DNA from: Myxococcales bacterium
GTDB lineage: Bacteria; Myxococcota_A; Polyangia; Polyangiales; Polyangiaceae
Assembly: GCA_016712525.1 (NCBI GenBank)
Contig: JADJQX010000006.1
Coordinates: 744,001 to 808,000 of the forward strand
DNA length: 64,000 nt
Direction of reading: 5' to 3'
Program-made: the position numbers and the translations under genes
Notes under the pieces: model-generated
What the model was told of the DNA's origin: nothing
Database searches by the model: none
Seen by the model: only the letters and a program-made list of their open reading frames with translations
In this document: positions 33,484-41,838 of the stretch, one piece after another
Position numbering within the stretch: position 1 is the stretch's first letter
Layout of the letters: the number at the start of each line of letters is the position of its first letter

Positions 33484-33969
33484 ATGGCACGCGCCGCCGC
33501 TCCGAAGCCCGCGAACAAACGCGGGAGCCCCGAAGCCGTCGAGAAGCGGCGCGTGGCGCGGCACTTCAACGACGTGCTCGGAGGTGGCTCGTCGGCGGCC
33601 CGTCGCGATGGCCGCACCGAGAAGCGGCGTCAGCGGCTCATGAAAGAGCTCGAAGACGGCCTCGCGCGGGGCAAACGCGAGCTCAAGCCGATCGACGTGC
33701 TCCTCCGCGTGCAAGAGCTGCTCGAGCTCGGAGAGCCTCTCTCGCAGCTTCGCAAGGTCGTGAGGGTCCGCCCGGTCCCGCCGGACACGTCCCTCGACGA
33801 GCTGTGCGACGTGGTGACGCGCCTCCATGACGCCTACGGTTTCCGCCCCGAGGCGTACCGCTTCGTGGGCATCGGCGACGAGGTGCTCGCGAGGGCGGGC
33901 ATCGTGGGGCGGGCCAAGGGCGAAGGGGCCCCGGGGCCCACGAAGAAGGTCACGCGCGCCCGTCCTTGA
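33484..33969 (+). CDS. Hypothetical protein, basic
   Basis: 161 residues with a Lys/Arg-rich N terminus (VEKRRVARHFNDVLGGGSSA, TEKRRQRLMKELEDGL). A central helical region (PIDVLLRVQELLELGEPLSQ) and a C-terminal part, including VVTRLHDAYGFRPEAYRFVG, follow. No signal peptide or TM segment. The basic head suggests nucleic-acid contact, but no family is recognised. It is separated by 49 bp from the downstream isomerase gene. Confidence 0.65.
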   Translation: MARAAAPKPANKRGSPEAVEKRRVARHFNDVLGGGSSAARRDGRTEKRRQRLMKELEDGLARGKRELKPIDVLLRVQELLELGEPLSQLRKVVRVRPVPPDTSLDELCDVVTRLHDAYGFRPEAYRFVGIGDEVLARAGIVGRAKGEGAPGPTKKVTRARP

Positions 33970-34018
33970 CCTCGCTCGGGCAGATGGGTAGCTACGGGGC
34001 GTGCTCGCGACCCCTCGC

Positions 34019-34993
34019 ATGCGTCCGTCTCTCGTCGGTCTCGTCGGCGTCGTCGCGCTCGCGATGCTCGGGCTCTCCCCGAGGCCTGCGGGTGCCACGG
34101 CCGCCGAAGACGCGGAGCGTGCGCGCCGCGCGGTCGTGGTCGCCAAGATCGGCGAGACGCCAATCACGGTGGGCGAGCTCGAGTCCCGTCTCGCGGCGGT
34201 GCCCCGCTTTCAGCTCCGCGATTTCGGCGCGACCCCCGAGGAGATTCGCCGCGGTTTTCTCGAGCGGATCGTGATCCCCGAGGTGCTCCTCGCCGAGGGC
34301 GCCAAGGCGTCTCGTGTGGCGGACAAGGCCCCGTGGGTCGGTCAGATCGCGCGCGCCAAGAGCGGGGCTGCCCTCCGCGCCGTTCGCGCGCAAGTGCCCC
34401 TCGGGGAGTCCATCACCGACGCCGACGTCCGGGCGTACTACGACAAGAACCTGTCCTTTTACGACTCGCCCGAGCGCATCCACGTCTTCCGCATCCTCGT
34501 CGCGACGCAGGCCGAGGCCGATGCCCTCATAGCCACCCTCAAGAAGGACCTGACCCTGAAGGCCTTCACGGACCTCTCCCGCGACAAAAACCTCGACAAA
34601 GCCACCGCCATGCGAGGCGGAAACCTCGGCTTCCTGGGCCCCGACGGAGCCTCGAACGAAGCGGGCCTCAAGGCCGATCCGGCGCTGGTCGTGGCGGCCA
34701 AGACCGTGCGGGACGGCGAGCTCGTGCCGAAGCCCGTCGCGGAGGGCGCGAGCTTCGCCGTCGTGTGGAGGCGCGGGACGGTGGCCGCCACCAAGAAGAC
34801 CCTCGAGGAGGCGTCCGCGCAAATTCGCGACACGCTCGTGCGGCGGAAGCTCGAAGAGGCGACGCGCTCTCACATCGACGAGCTCAAGGCGAAACACGTC
34901 TCGCAGCGCGACGACGGCCCCCTCTCGGTCTTCAACGTCCCTGTCGACGACGGCCCCCTCGTACCCAAGTCCGACGCGGCCGCGAAGCGCTGA
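34019..34993 (+). CDS. Periplasmic parvulin-like peptidyl-prolyl isomerase
   Basis: About 324 residues from the ATG at 34019; a GTG at 34001 is an alternative. The signal peptide ends ...SPRPAGATA. A SurA-type N-terminal helical region (GETPITVGELESRLAAVPRF, FLERIVIPEVLLAEGAKAS) precedes a parvulin-like domain beginning at SPERIHVFRILVATQAEADA and containing GGNLGFLGPDG. It probably helps fold outer-membrane or periplasmic proteins. The C-terminal tail after the domain is short. Confidence 0.82.
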   Translation: MRPSLVGLVGVVALAMLGLSPRPAGATAAEDAERARRAVVVAKIGETPITVGELESRLAAVPRFQLRDFGATPEEIRRGFLERIVIPEVLLAEGAKASRVADKAPWVGQIARAKSGAALRAVRAQVPLGESITDADVRAYYDKNLSFYDSPERIHVFRILVATQAEADALIATLKKDLTLKAFTDLSRDKNLDKATAMRGGNLGFLGPDGASNEAGLKADPALVVAAKTVRDGELVPKPVAEGASFAVVWRRGTVAATKKTLEEASAQIRDTLVRRKLEEATRSHIDELKAKHVSQRDDGPLSVFNVPVDDGPLVPKSDAAAKR

Positions 34994-35000
34994 TTTTCGG

Positions 35001-35015
35001 CGTCCGTCGAGGACG
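35001..35015. terminator. Short convergent-gene hairpin
   Basis: CGTCC at 35001-35005 and GGACG at 35011-35015 form a 5-bp stem with a 5-nt loop, in the 22-bp gap between the convergent isomerase and rnc genes. It is preceded by TTTT. A weak candidate. Confidence 0.3.
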
Positions 35016-35780
35016 TCAGCCCTCTTGGGGCTCGCGGTTCCGGAGCGCGGCGAAGGCGGCGGCGCGCTCGGCGAGGCGCTTCGATCGCCCTTCGCCTTCG
35101 CCGAGCACCTGGTCACGCACGACGACCTCGACCACGAACGTCGGCTCGTGCTCGGGGCCTCGTGTCTCTCGCACACGGTACGCGGGGCTCGGCTGCCCTT
35201 CGGCCTGCACGACCTCTTGGAGGAGGCTCTTGGGATCACGCGTGTCGAGCGCCTCTCCGCGCGCCATGCGCGTCGCCACGATCTCGCGCACGAGCGCGCG
35301 CGCGCCCGGCAGGCCCACGGCGTCGTAGACGCAGGCGACGAGGGCCTCGACCGCGTCGGCGAGCACGTTGGTCTCTTGCCGCTCGGTGCCCGAGTGCGCG
35401 CCCTTCCCGAGGGCGATCGCGTCGCCGAGGCCGACCTCGCGGGCCCACGTCGCGAGCGCCTCGGCGTTGACGAGCGCGGCGCGCATGCGGGTGAGCGCGC
35501 CTTCGTCGGCCGTGGGGTTCTCGAGCGCGAGGATCTCGCTCACGCAGAGGCCGAGCACCGAGTCTCCCAAGAACTCGAGCCGCTGGTTGTCGGCCATGCC
35601 CGGGACCTCGTTGGCGAAGCTCGGGTGCGTGAGGGCCTCTTCGAACCTGGGGAACGTGGCGGACCCGGTGAGGCCGCCGAGGCGCACGAGGAGCTCGGCG
35701 CGGGCCTCGTCGAGGCGCTCGCGGGCCTTGCGGCTCGCCCCCTTCACGGGGACCGGGGGTCTCGAGGGCCGCGTCGTCAC
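35016..35780 (-). CDS. rnc: Ribonuclease III
   Basis: 254 residues with a GTG start. The catalytic domain has the RNase III signature NQRLEFLGDSVLGL near residue 65 and the second acidic cluster in TNVLADAVEALVACVYD. The C-terminal dsRNA-binding domain (DPKSLLQEVVQAEGQPSPAY and onward to KRLAERAAAFAAL) is complete. It processes rRNA precursors and dsRNA. The GTG overlaps the TGA of the upstream pterin dehydratase gene by three bases (TGA 35777-35779, start 35778-35780 read on the minus strand), so translation is coupled. Confidence 0.95.
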   Translation of the reverse strand: MTTRPSRPPVPVKGASRKARERLDEARAELLVRLGGLTGSATFPRFEEALTHPSFANEVPGMADNQRLEFLGDSVLGLCVSEILALENPTADEGALTRMRAALVNAEALATWAREVGLGDAIALGKGAHSGTERQETNVLADAVEALVACVYDAVGLPGARALVREIVATRMARGEALDTRDPKSLLQEVVQAEGQPSPAYRVRETRGPEHEPTFVVEVVVRDQVLGEGEGRSKRLAERAAAFAALRNREPQEG

Positions 35781-36076
35781 GGCGCGCCCCCGTAGGCGAG
35801 CTCGGCCGCCCGCGCGCCGTCGAGGTCGAGCACGGTGAGCCCTCGCGGCTCATGCGTGGCGAAGTCGACCCGGACCTTGCCCCACGAGAGCGCGAGGTCG
35901 GGGTGGTGATCGTCCCTCTCGGCCCGCAAAGCCACCCGGACGACGAACGCAAGGGCCGCCGCATAGCTTGAAAAAATGAATGTTTTCGATATTTTATGAC
36001 CGTCGCTGCTCCACCCGGGGTGGTCCGCCAAGAACAGGTCGACGGCCTCTTTCGGGAGCACGGGGGGGCGCGGCAT
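35777..36076 (-). CDS. phhB: 4a-hydroxytetrahydrobiopterin dehydratase (pterin-4a-carbinolamine dehydratase)
   Basis: 99 residues from the ATG at 36076 (MPRPPVLPKEAVDLF). The family motif with its catalytic histidines is clear: ERDDHHPDLALSWGKVRVDF and THEPRGLT. The enzyme regenerates the pterin cofactor of phenylalanine hydroxylase. No phenylalanine hydroxylase is in the window, but an aromatic-type aminotransferase and HmgA are. A stretch encoding KISKTFIFSSYA uses A/T-rich codons unlike the rest of the gene. Confidence 0.88.
   Translation of the reverse strand: MPRPPVLPKEAVDLFLADHPGWSSDGHKISKTFIFSSYAAALAFVVRVALRAERDDHHPDLALSWGKVRVDFATHEPRGLTVLDLDGARAAELAYGGAP
35963..36000. other. A/T-rich patch inside the pterin dehydratase gene
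   Basis: A run of about 38 bp with roughly three quarters A/T, including AAAAAATG and ATTTTATG, stands in otherwise about 70% GC DNA. On the minus strand it reads as in-frame codons AAA, ATA, ACA, ATT, TTT, TCA, rare here. It could be an internal promoter for rnc or a fixed amino-acid constraint. Confidence 0.5.
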
Positions 36077-36287
36077 CCCGCTGACTTTGCCCTCTCGTCT
36101 CACCTTGCACAAGCCACGACACGCGGTGGGCACGCGCCGCGCGTGCTCTCGGTCCGGATCGGTCTCGAGTGAATCGATGGCCATTCACGCCCGTCGCACT
36201 CGGGCCGCGTCCTCGTGGCGCTTCTTCCATTCGAGGCTGCTCGTCTCGCTCCTTCGCTTCCTTGCTCTTCTCGGTGCTCCTCGCGGC

Positions 36288-37022
36288 ATGAAAGTCGTCC
36301 CGCTCGCCCTCGCAGGTCTCTCCGTGCTCGTGCTCTCGTCGCACGCGCGTGCCCAAGCGCCGACCGGGCCGCCACCGCCGCGTACCCCGCAGCACGAGGC
36401 CGAGGTGCGGCGCGAGCTCGACGCCGCGTCGGTCCAGAAGCAGGCGGGGCCCGTGTACGCCGAAGAGAGCAGCGCGCTCGATCGACGCCGCTACGACGCT
36501 TGGATCGCGCGTGGGCAGGCTGCCCAACCGTCGCCGTTCCGCCTCGTCTCAAGGCCCATCGGGGTCGATCTCCTCGGCGAGGTGCGGATGACGGCGTCGA
36601 GCGGCATCGCCATCGGCTCGCGCTTGGGGGGCTACGTCTCGGTGCTCGAGTGGCTCGGCGTCGAGGGGCGAGTGACGCTCGCGTCCGAGGCGTTTCGTCG
36701 AGGTCACGACGTCACGGGGGGCGTGTACCTCGGAGCCCGCGCGTCGACACCGCTCTCGAAGGGGGCGCTCGTTCTCGCCGGCCTCGGGCTCGCGGTCGAG
36801 CGCACGTTCACGGGGGATGGTGGAGCCCCGTCGGCCGTCTTCGTCCCCGCGCTCACGCTCGGAGTGCGCCGCTGCGTCGTGGCCTTGCCGAGCGACGCTG
36901 GTTGTGTGGCGTTCGCGATCGACCTCGCCGGAGTGCTTCGTCTGCCGACGGACGGAGACTCCGAGCTTCGGCGAGCGCGCGCCGGGTTCTCGTTCGCGAT
37001 CGGCCCGGCGGTGCTGTTTTGA
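36288..37022 (+). CDS. Outer-membrane beta-barrel-like protein
   Basis: 244 residues from the ATG at 36288. The signal peptide ends ...SSHARAQA. After a Pro-rich and charged stretch, it has alternating strands with Gly turns (SGIAIGSRLGGYVSVLEWLG, GALVLAGLGLAVERTF) and a terminal Phe (AIGPAVLF), consistent with a small barrel. Its stop overlaps the start of the next gene, so the two form a coupled pair. Specific function unknown. Confidence 0.7.
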   Translation: MKVVPLALAGLSVLVLSSHARAQAPTGPPPPRTPQHEAEVRRELDAASVQKQAGPVYAEESSALDRRRYDAWIARGQAAQPSPFRLVSRPIGVDLLGEVRMTASSGIAIGSRLGGYVSVLEWLGVEGRVTLASEAFRRGHDVTGGVYLGARASTPLSKGALVLAGLGLAVERTFTGDGGAPSAVFVPALTLGVRRCVVALPSDAGCVAFAIDLAGVLRLPTDGDSELRRARAGFSFAIGPAVLF

Positions 37023-37936
37023 GGGCCGCGTGGGCTCGCGCGTTCCTCGTGTGGGGAGCGCTCGTCGCGGTGGCCACCACCTCGGGGAGTGCGTCGGCCG
37101 ACGTGCCCGGGTGTGTGCCCGGCACTCCGTTTTGTGCGCAGTGGGGCCCTGCGGGCCCGCAAGTGATCGTGCGGCCTCCGCCCGTCCAAGGAGGAATGCA
37201 AGGCGGAGGAGGCGCGGGCGCACACGGACAGGCCCAAGCCCAAGCCCAGGCGCGCGCCGCCCTCGAGGCCCAGTGGCGCGCCGAGTGGGACGCCTACCTC
37301 GCGTGGAGGGCGAACATCGCGGTTCAGGTCGACGTCTCGGTGCGCGCGCGCCTCCAAGCCCAGGCGAGGGCCGCCCTCTCGCGCACCCCGGACCCGTACG
37401 CGATGCGGCCCCTCTACGTGCCCCCTCCGACGTACCCCGACGTCACGTTCCCGCGCCTCTCGCTCGGGCTCCTCGGGCTCTGTTTCGGCCACTTCCTGGG
37501 CGACACCGCCGCCGTGTACGCCGGGTACTGCCCGTCCGTGCGGTACCGCGTGGGCGCGCTCGCGATCGCGCTCGACCCCGCCATGCTCGCGGTCGAAGAG
37601 GCTCGCGTGCCCTATGGGGCGTTCGCCCTCCGCCCCGGCGTGACCTACGCGCTCGTCCGCGGGCGCAACGAGACGTGGGGGAGCGAGCTCTACGTGAGCG
37701 CCGGCCTCGACGTGTACGTCCCCACGGGCCCGCGTCGGCCGAGCGCCGCCTTCTTCGGCGCCCACGGCGGGCTCGGCGTGCAGGCCACGGACGGCACCTG
37801 GGTCTTCGGCGCCGAGTGGCGGCTCACGAGCCGGGTCGCCTTCGAGCCCGCCCTCCTGGGGGACGGGACCGCCACGAACGTGTCCGCGTTCCGCCTCGGC
37901 AGCGAGGCACGGTTCTTCGTGGGGTTCGAGTTTTGA
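37019..37936 (+). CDS. Secreted protein with Gln/Ala-rich helix and beta-barrel-like C-domain
   Basis: 305 residues, starting at TTG 37019 in the TTGA overlap with the upstream stop; no ATG or GTG start is better placed. The signal peptide ends ...SGSASA. A Cys pair and Gly-rich part precede a Gln/Ala repeat helix (GQAQAQAQARAALEAQWRAE). A C-terminal domain of barrel-like strands follows (ETWGSELYVSAGLDVYVPTG, GVQATDGTWVFGAEWRLTSR) and ends in FEF. Probably an outer-membrane-associated partner of the preceding gene product. Confidence 0.68.
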   Translation: MRAAWARAFLVWGALVAVATTSGSASADVPGCVPGTPFCAQWGPAGPQVIVRPPPVQGGMQGGGGAGAHGQAQAQAQARAALEAQWRAEWDAYLAWRANIAVQVDVSVRARLQAQARAALSRTPDPYAMRPLYVPPPTYPDVTFPRLSLGLLGLCFGHFLGDTAAVYAGYCPSVRYRVGALAIALDPAMLAVEEARVPYGAFALRPGVTYALVRGRNETWGSELYVSAGLDVYVPTGPRRPSAAFFGAHGGLGVQATDGTWVFGAEWRLTSRVAFEPALLGDGTATNVSAFRLGSEARFFVGFEF

Positions 37937-38069
37937 AAACTAAGTAATTTCATGATTTTGCGTGGGATCCTTGGGTGCGTGCGACCTCGACCGCGTGGCC
38001 TCGGGAAGGCCCTCGAAAAGCCGGGAACTCTTCCTTCGCGCCCCTGTCCATTCGGTCACGGAGGACACG

Positions 38070-38714
38070 ATGGCCTATGCTGCGCGGGTGGCTCTTCTGG
38101 CGTGCCCGTTTTGCCGTGAAATGTTCGAAGAGGGAGAGTCGAAGACCTGCCCGGTGTGCGGCATGGCGCTCACCCCCTTCGAGAAGCTCCCTCCCTCGCA
38201 CGACGCCCACGCCGAAGACGGCTTCGTGCCGGCCATGCCCGAGACCGAGCTCTTGCCCGTGACGTACCTCGGGCGCGGAAAGGGCCCGCTCGTCGCCGTG
38301 GCGCTGCTCGGTCTCCCGCTCTTCTTTTTGCCCTGGATTCACCTCCGGATCCCGTACGCCGAGGAGCTCTCGGCCTTCGACTTGTCCCGGCATCGCCTCG
38401 GGTGGCTGTGGGCCGTGGCCGTGGCGTGGACCGTGCTCGTGCCCACCGTCCTCAGCCGCCGGAGCATCGTGCAGATGCGGGGCGCGCGGGTCGCGGCGGC
38501 GTTTCTGGCCGCGATTCCCGCCGTGAGCGCGGCGATCCTCCTGCTCCGCCCGCCTCACGGTCAGCTCTTCACGGTGCAGTTCTCGTACGGGTGGCCCCTC
38601 TACGGGACGCTCGCCCTCTCGCTCGTGGGGCTCGGCCTCGCCCTCCGCCTCGGTGGCCCGGTCGACGACATCCGGGTCACCCGCGGCAGCTCCAAGGGGC
38701 AGACGCTCCATTGA
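38070..38714 (+). CDS. Zinc-ribbon polytopic membrane protein
   Basis: 214 residues from the ATG at 38070, which has GGAGG seven bases upstream. The N terminus carries CPFC and CPVC zinc-ribbon pairs, followed by a cytoplasmic linker. Four hydrophobic helices follow (LVAVALLGLPLFFLPW, LWAVAVAWTVLVPTVL, VAAAFLAAIPAVSAAILLL, LYGTLALSLVGLGLAL). The tail is short and charged. Function not recognised. It belongs to the group of zinc-ribbon/TM proteins scattered through the window. Confidence 0.75.
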   Translation: MAYAARVALLACPFCREMFEEGESKTCPVCGMALTPFEKLPPSHDAHAEDGFVPAMPETELLPVTYLGRGKGPLVAVALLGLPLFFLPWIHLRIPYAEELSAFDLSRHRLGWLWAVAVAWTVLVPTVLSRRSIVQMRGARVAAAFLAAIPAVSAAILLLRPPHGQLFTVQFSYGWPLYGTLALSLVGLGLALRLGGPVDDIRVTRGSSKGQTLH

Positions 38715-38732
38715 CGACGGGGTAGCGCCGCA

Positions 38733-38758
38733 CCCGTCATGGAGGCATCCTTGACGGG
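38733..38758. promoter_or_regulatory. 7-bp inverted repeat just upstream of the 38761 start
   Basis: CCCGTCA at 38733-38739 pairs with TGACGGG at 38752-38758. A GGAGG at 38741-38745 is exposed in the loop. This could affect ribosome access to the GTG at 38761. Confidence 0.3.
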
Positions 38759-38760
38759 CG

Positions 38761-39681
38761 GTGGCCGCGACCAAGAGAAAACCGAAAACCACCGGCGAGC
38801 TTCGGCTCGTCGCGTCCCACGGCGCGCTCCTCGCTCCGCCGAACGCACCGCCGCGCGCGGCTCCATCTCCTCCCGACGGCGCGCCCTCGAGCGCGGGTGA
38901 GCCCGAGCGGCCCGACGCGCTCGACGTGACCGAGGTCCCCGCCGCCGTGCTGTGCGCGCGGTGCGGCTTCCCCGACTGCACCGGGACCTGCGAGGTGAAC
39001 GACGCCTCGGGGGTGTTCGTGCTCGTGCCGTGGGAACGCGGAAACGCCTCGTTTTCCCGTCTCTTCGCGACCTCACGCGCCGCCACGGTCGACGCCGAGG
39101 CGTTCTTCGAGAGGCTCGGGGACGGCCCCATCGGGCCCGCGCTCTCGTTCGCGATCGCCGCGGAGCTCGTGTCGGTCGTCGCCCTCGCGCTCGTCGTGTG
39201 CGCGCCCATCGTCGCGTGTTTTCCGTACGAGCTCCGCGAAGTGCTCGGCGACCCGGGGGCCCGTCGTCAGCTCTTCGTCGCGGCGCTCTCCATCTTGCCG
39301 GCGTTCGCGCTCGTGCTCGTCGCGGCGCACGTCTTCCACGGCCTCTCGATCGACCTCGGGGCTTCGCGGCAAGGGGCGCGCGCGCATCGGTCGCGGGCGC
39401 TCCGTTTCGGCCTCTACGCCTGCGGGTGGGACCTCGTTCTCGGGCCGGTGGGCGCGTTCGTCCTCGCCGTCACGGGTGGGCCGAAGGCCGTCGTCGGCGC
39501 GTTCTCTCGCGCGTCGGGGCTGCCGAGCCGTGCGACCCACGCCCTCCTCGCGAGCACCTACCGCCTCGAGGGCGACCCGGCTCGCCGCGCCCTCCGGGTG
39601 TCGTACGCGGGCGCGGCCATCTCCACGGTGCTCTCGGCGGCCTTCGTCGTGATCGCGGTCGTGAAGCTCGTCCTCGCGTGA
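38761..39681 (+). CDS. Membrane protein with N-terminal cysteine cluster
   Basis: 306 residues with a GTG start. A Pro/Ala-rich N terminus precedes a metal-type cluster, CARCGFPDCTGTC (C-x2-C-x4-C-x3-C), near residue 65. Four or five hydrophobic segments follow (FAIAAELVSVVALALVVCAP, LFVAALSILPAFALVLVAAH, VLSAAFVVIAVVKLVLA). The pattern is similar to Yip1-like membrane proteins but not strong enough to name. It converges on the cysteine-cluster gene downstream with 13 bp between stops. Confidence 0.7.
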   Translation: MAATKRKPKTTGELRLVASHGALLAPPNAPPRAAPSPPDGAPSSAGEPERPDALDVTEVPAAVLCARCGFPDCTGTCEVNDASGVFVLVPWERGNASFSRLFATSRAATVDAEAFFERLGDGPIGPALSFAIAAELVSVVALALVVCAPIVACFPYELREVLGDPGARRQLFVAALSILPAFALVLVAAHVFHGLSIDLGASRQGARAHRSRALRFGLYACGWDLVLGPVGAFVLAVTGGPKAVVGAFSRASGLPSRATHALLASTYRLEGDPARRALRVSYAGAAISTVLSAAFVVIAVVKLVLA

Positions 39682-39694
39682 GGCGAGCCCCCTC

Positions 39695-40351
39695 TCAGTC
39701 GCCCCAGGGCCACACCTCGGGCGCGAGCCCGTCGTACGTCTCGAGCTCGTACTCGCGCGCGGCGATGCAGCACTCGCTCGCCACCGGGAACACGGAGCAC
39801 GCGCCCGGGCGAATCGTGTAGATCGCACATTTGTTGTCGCGCTTCAGGTGATGGCACCGGCCGTTCTCCTTCAGCGTGAGGATGACCTTCCCGTCTTTGC
39901 GCTTCGACCACGGCTTCTTCAGCAGGTCCTCGCGGCCGGCCTCGCGGAAGCGCGCCTTGTCCTCGTCGTCGAGCACGACCTCGTTGTCGCGGCAGCACGC
40001 GCCGCAGGCGAGGCAGTCGAAGCTCACCTTGCGGGTCGCCTCGGGGTGGATCGAGTCGCGCTCGGCGCGGCGGCGCACGATGTGGAGCGCGTCGTCGGGG
40101 ACCTTGACCGTCGCAAGGCCAGGAAACTTCCCGTCTTTTCGGACGGTCCAGCGGTCGAGCCCGAGGTCGAAGATCGACCAGATCCCGAGGTCGGTCCAGT
40201 CGTCGTTCTGCTTCGGCGCGGGCACGACGAGGCGCGCGCGGTTCGGCGACTCCCAGTACACGGCGTGCCCTCCGAGCTTCACGAACGCGGCGGCCTCCTT
40301 CCAGTACTTGGCCTTGAAGCTGCGGACCACGCTGCGGACGACTCGTGCCAT
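39695..40351 (-). CDS. YkgJ-type cysteine-cluster (Fe/Zn-chelating) protein
   Basis: 218 residues. The C-terminal half holds the YkgJ/CxxCxxCC pattern: CLACGACCRDNEVVLDD, then NGRCHHLKRDNKCAIYTIRP and FPVASECC. The N-terminal 100 residues are a basic extension (SFKAKYWKEAAAFVKLGGHA) not part of the core domain. Such proteins bind iron or zinc through the cysteines; their reaction is unknown. Divergent from the MFS gene (46-100 bp, depending on start). Confidence 0.8.
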   Translation of the reverse strand: MARVVRSVVRSFKAKYWKEAAAFVKLGGHAVYWESPNRARLVVPAPKQNDDWTDLGIWSIFDLGLDRWTVRKDGKFPGLATVKVPDDALHIVRRRAERDSIHPEATRKVSFDCLACGACCRDNEVVLDDEDKARFREAGREDLLKKPWSKRKDGKVILTLKENGRCHHLKRDNKCAIYTIRPGACSVFPVASECCIAAREYELETYDGLAPEVWPWGD

Positions 40352-40451
40352 GCGCCCCTCCTACTCGAAGTAGCACGCGCCGGGGAAGGGCCCGCGCGTG
40401 GGCGATTTTCCTTGCGGCGCGCTCGCCCCTCGCGTTTGGCTCACGGCCCCC

Positions 40452-41771
40452 GTGTCGAACGCTCCGCGAGAACCCGAGGCCAAGGTCCCGTTTCCCCGCG
40501 TCTTCTGGGTCGCCATCGGCCTCGAGGTCATCGAGCGCATGGCCTTCTACGGGGTCTACATCAACCTGAGCGTGTACCTCGGGCAGACGGTGGGCCTCTC
40601 GGACAAGGAGATCGGCGGCCTGCTCGGCGTCTTCGCGCTCACGCGCTCGTGGGTCCCCGTCGTCACCGGGGCGCTCTCGGACAAGCTCGGGTTCCGTCGC
40701 TCGCTCGTGCTCTCGTTCGCCCTCTACGCGCTCGCGTACCTCGCCCTCTTCGGCGTGGCCTCGTTCCGAGAGCAAGGGGCGCTCGTGCGTGTGCTCGCGT
40801 GGGGCGCCGTCCTCTCGATCGCGGTGGCCGGCGCGTTCTTGAAGCCGGTCATCCCGGGCACCGTGCGCAGGTACGCCCCACCCGAGCGCCGCACCCAGGG
40901 CTTCTCGATCTTCTACGCGTCGGTGAACGCGGGCAGCGTCGTCGGCAAGGTGCTCACCAAGATCGTGCGTGTGCTCCTCACGCTCCGCGCGAGCATCGTC
41001 AACTCCGTGATCGCCTCGCTCGTCGGCCTCGGGATCGCGCTCGCCGCGTACTTCGAGCCGAGCGCCGAACCGCTGCCTTCGAGTGGCGAAAAATCGAACG
41101 AAAACGGAGATTTGGAGCGGCGAGACGCGGGCTTCGCGGCGAGCCTCGCCGAGGTCTTCACCGAGCCTCGGCTCATCGGATTCCTCGTCGTCGTGAGCGG
41201 GTACTACCTGCTCATCGAGCAGTTTTACCAGACGTTCCCCGTCTACATCGTGCGCATGTTCGGCGAGAAGGCGCCGCGCGAGGAGATCTCGCTCATCAAC
41301 CCGTTCTCGATCGCGCTCCTTCAGGTCGTGGTCGCGCGCTTCACCAAGAAGCTCCGCCCCCTCCCGGCCATGGCCTTCGGCATCTTCGTGGGCGCCGTGT
41401 CGATGGCGCTCATGGGGCTCGTGCCCACGCTGTGGGGCGCGTGCGGGAGCTTCTTCGTCTTCGCGATCGCCGAGATGATCTACTCCCCGCGGTACTACGA
41501 GTACGTCTCGTCGTTCGCGCCGAAGGGGCGCGAGGGGCTCTACATGGGGCTCGCGCTCGTGCCGTCGGGCCTCGGAGGGCTCGTCGGTGGTGTGCTCTCC
41601 GGGCGGCTCATCGCGGCGTATTTGCCGAAGGGGGGCGGGGTCCTACGGCCCGGGACCGTGTGGGGCACGTACGCGGCCATCGGCGTCGTCTGCGCGCTCT
41701 TGCTCTGGGGCTTCGCCGCGCTCTTCCCGCCGAAGGTCGAGGCCACCGAGGCCACCGAGGAAAAGCCGTGA
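40452..41771 (+). CDS. MFS transporter, POT/peptide-transporter-like
   Basis: About 439 residues from the GTG at 40452 (SNAPREPEAK); the frame is open back to another GTG at 40398. Twelve-helix MFS pattern. TM1 carries EVIERMAFYGVYINLSVYLG, similar to the ExxER-FxYYG motif of proton-coupled oligopeptide transporters, and motif A-like GALSDKLGFRRSLVLS follows. A short charged central loop divides two halves. Substrate not certain. Confidence 0.8.
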   Translation: MSNAPREPEAKVPFPRVFWVAIGLEVIERMAFYGVYINLSVYLGQTVGLSDKEIGGLLGVFALTRSWVPVVTGALSDKLGFRRSLVLSFALYALAYLALFGVASFREQGALVRVLAWGAVLSIAVAGAFLKPVIPGTVRRYAPPERRTQGFSIFYASVNAGSVVGKVLTKIVRVLLTLRASIVNSVIASLVGLGIALAAYFEPSAEPLPSSGEKSNENGDLERRDAGFAASLAEVFTEPRLIGFLVVVSGYYLLIEQFYQTFPVYIVRMFGEKAPREEISLINPFSIALLQVVVARFTKKLRPLPAMAFGIFVGAVSMALMGLVPTLWGACGSFFVFAIAEMIYSPRYYEYVSSFAPKGREGLYMGLALVPSGLGGLVGGVLSGRLIAAYLPKGGGVLRPGTVWGTYAAIGVVCALLLWGFAALFPPKVEATEATEEKP

Positions 41772-41838
41772 CGTCCCGCCCGAGACCTGCGCGTGAGCGG
41801 GCCCGAAGTGACTGGAAAGACAGCGAAATTCGGCGATG

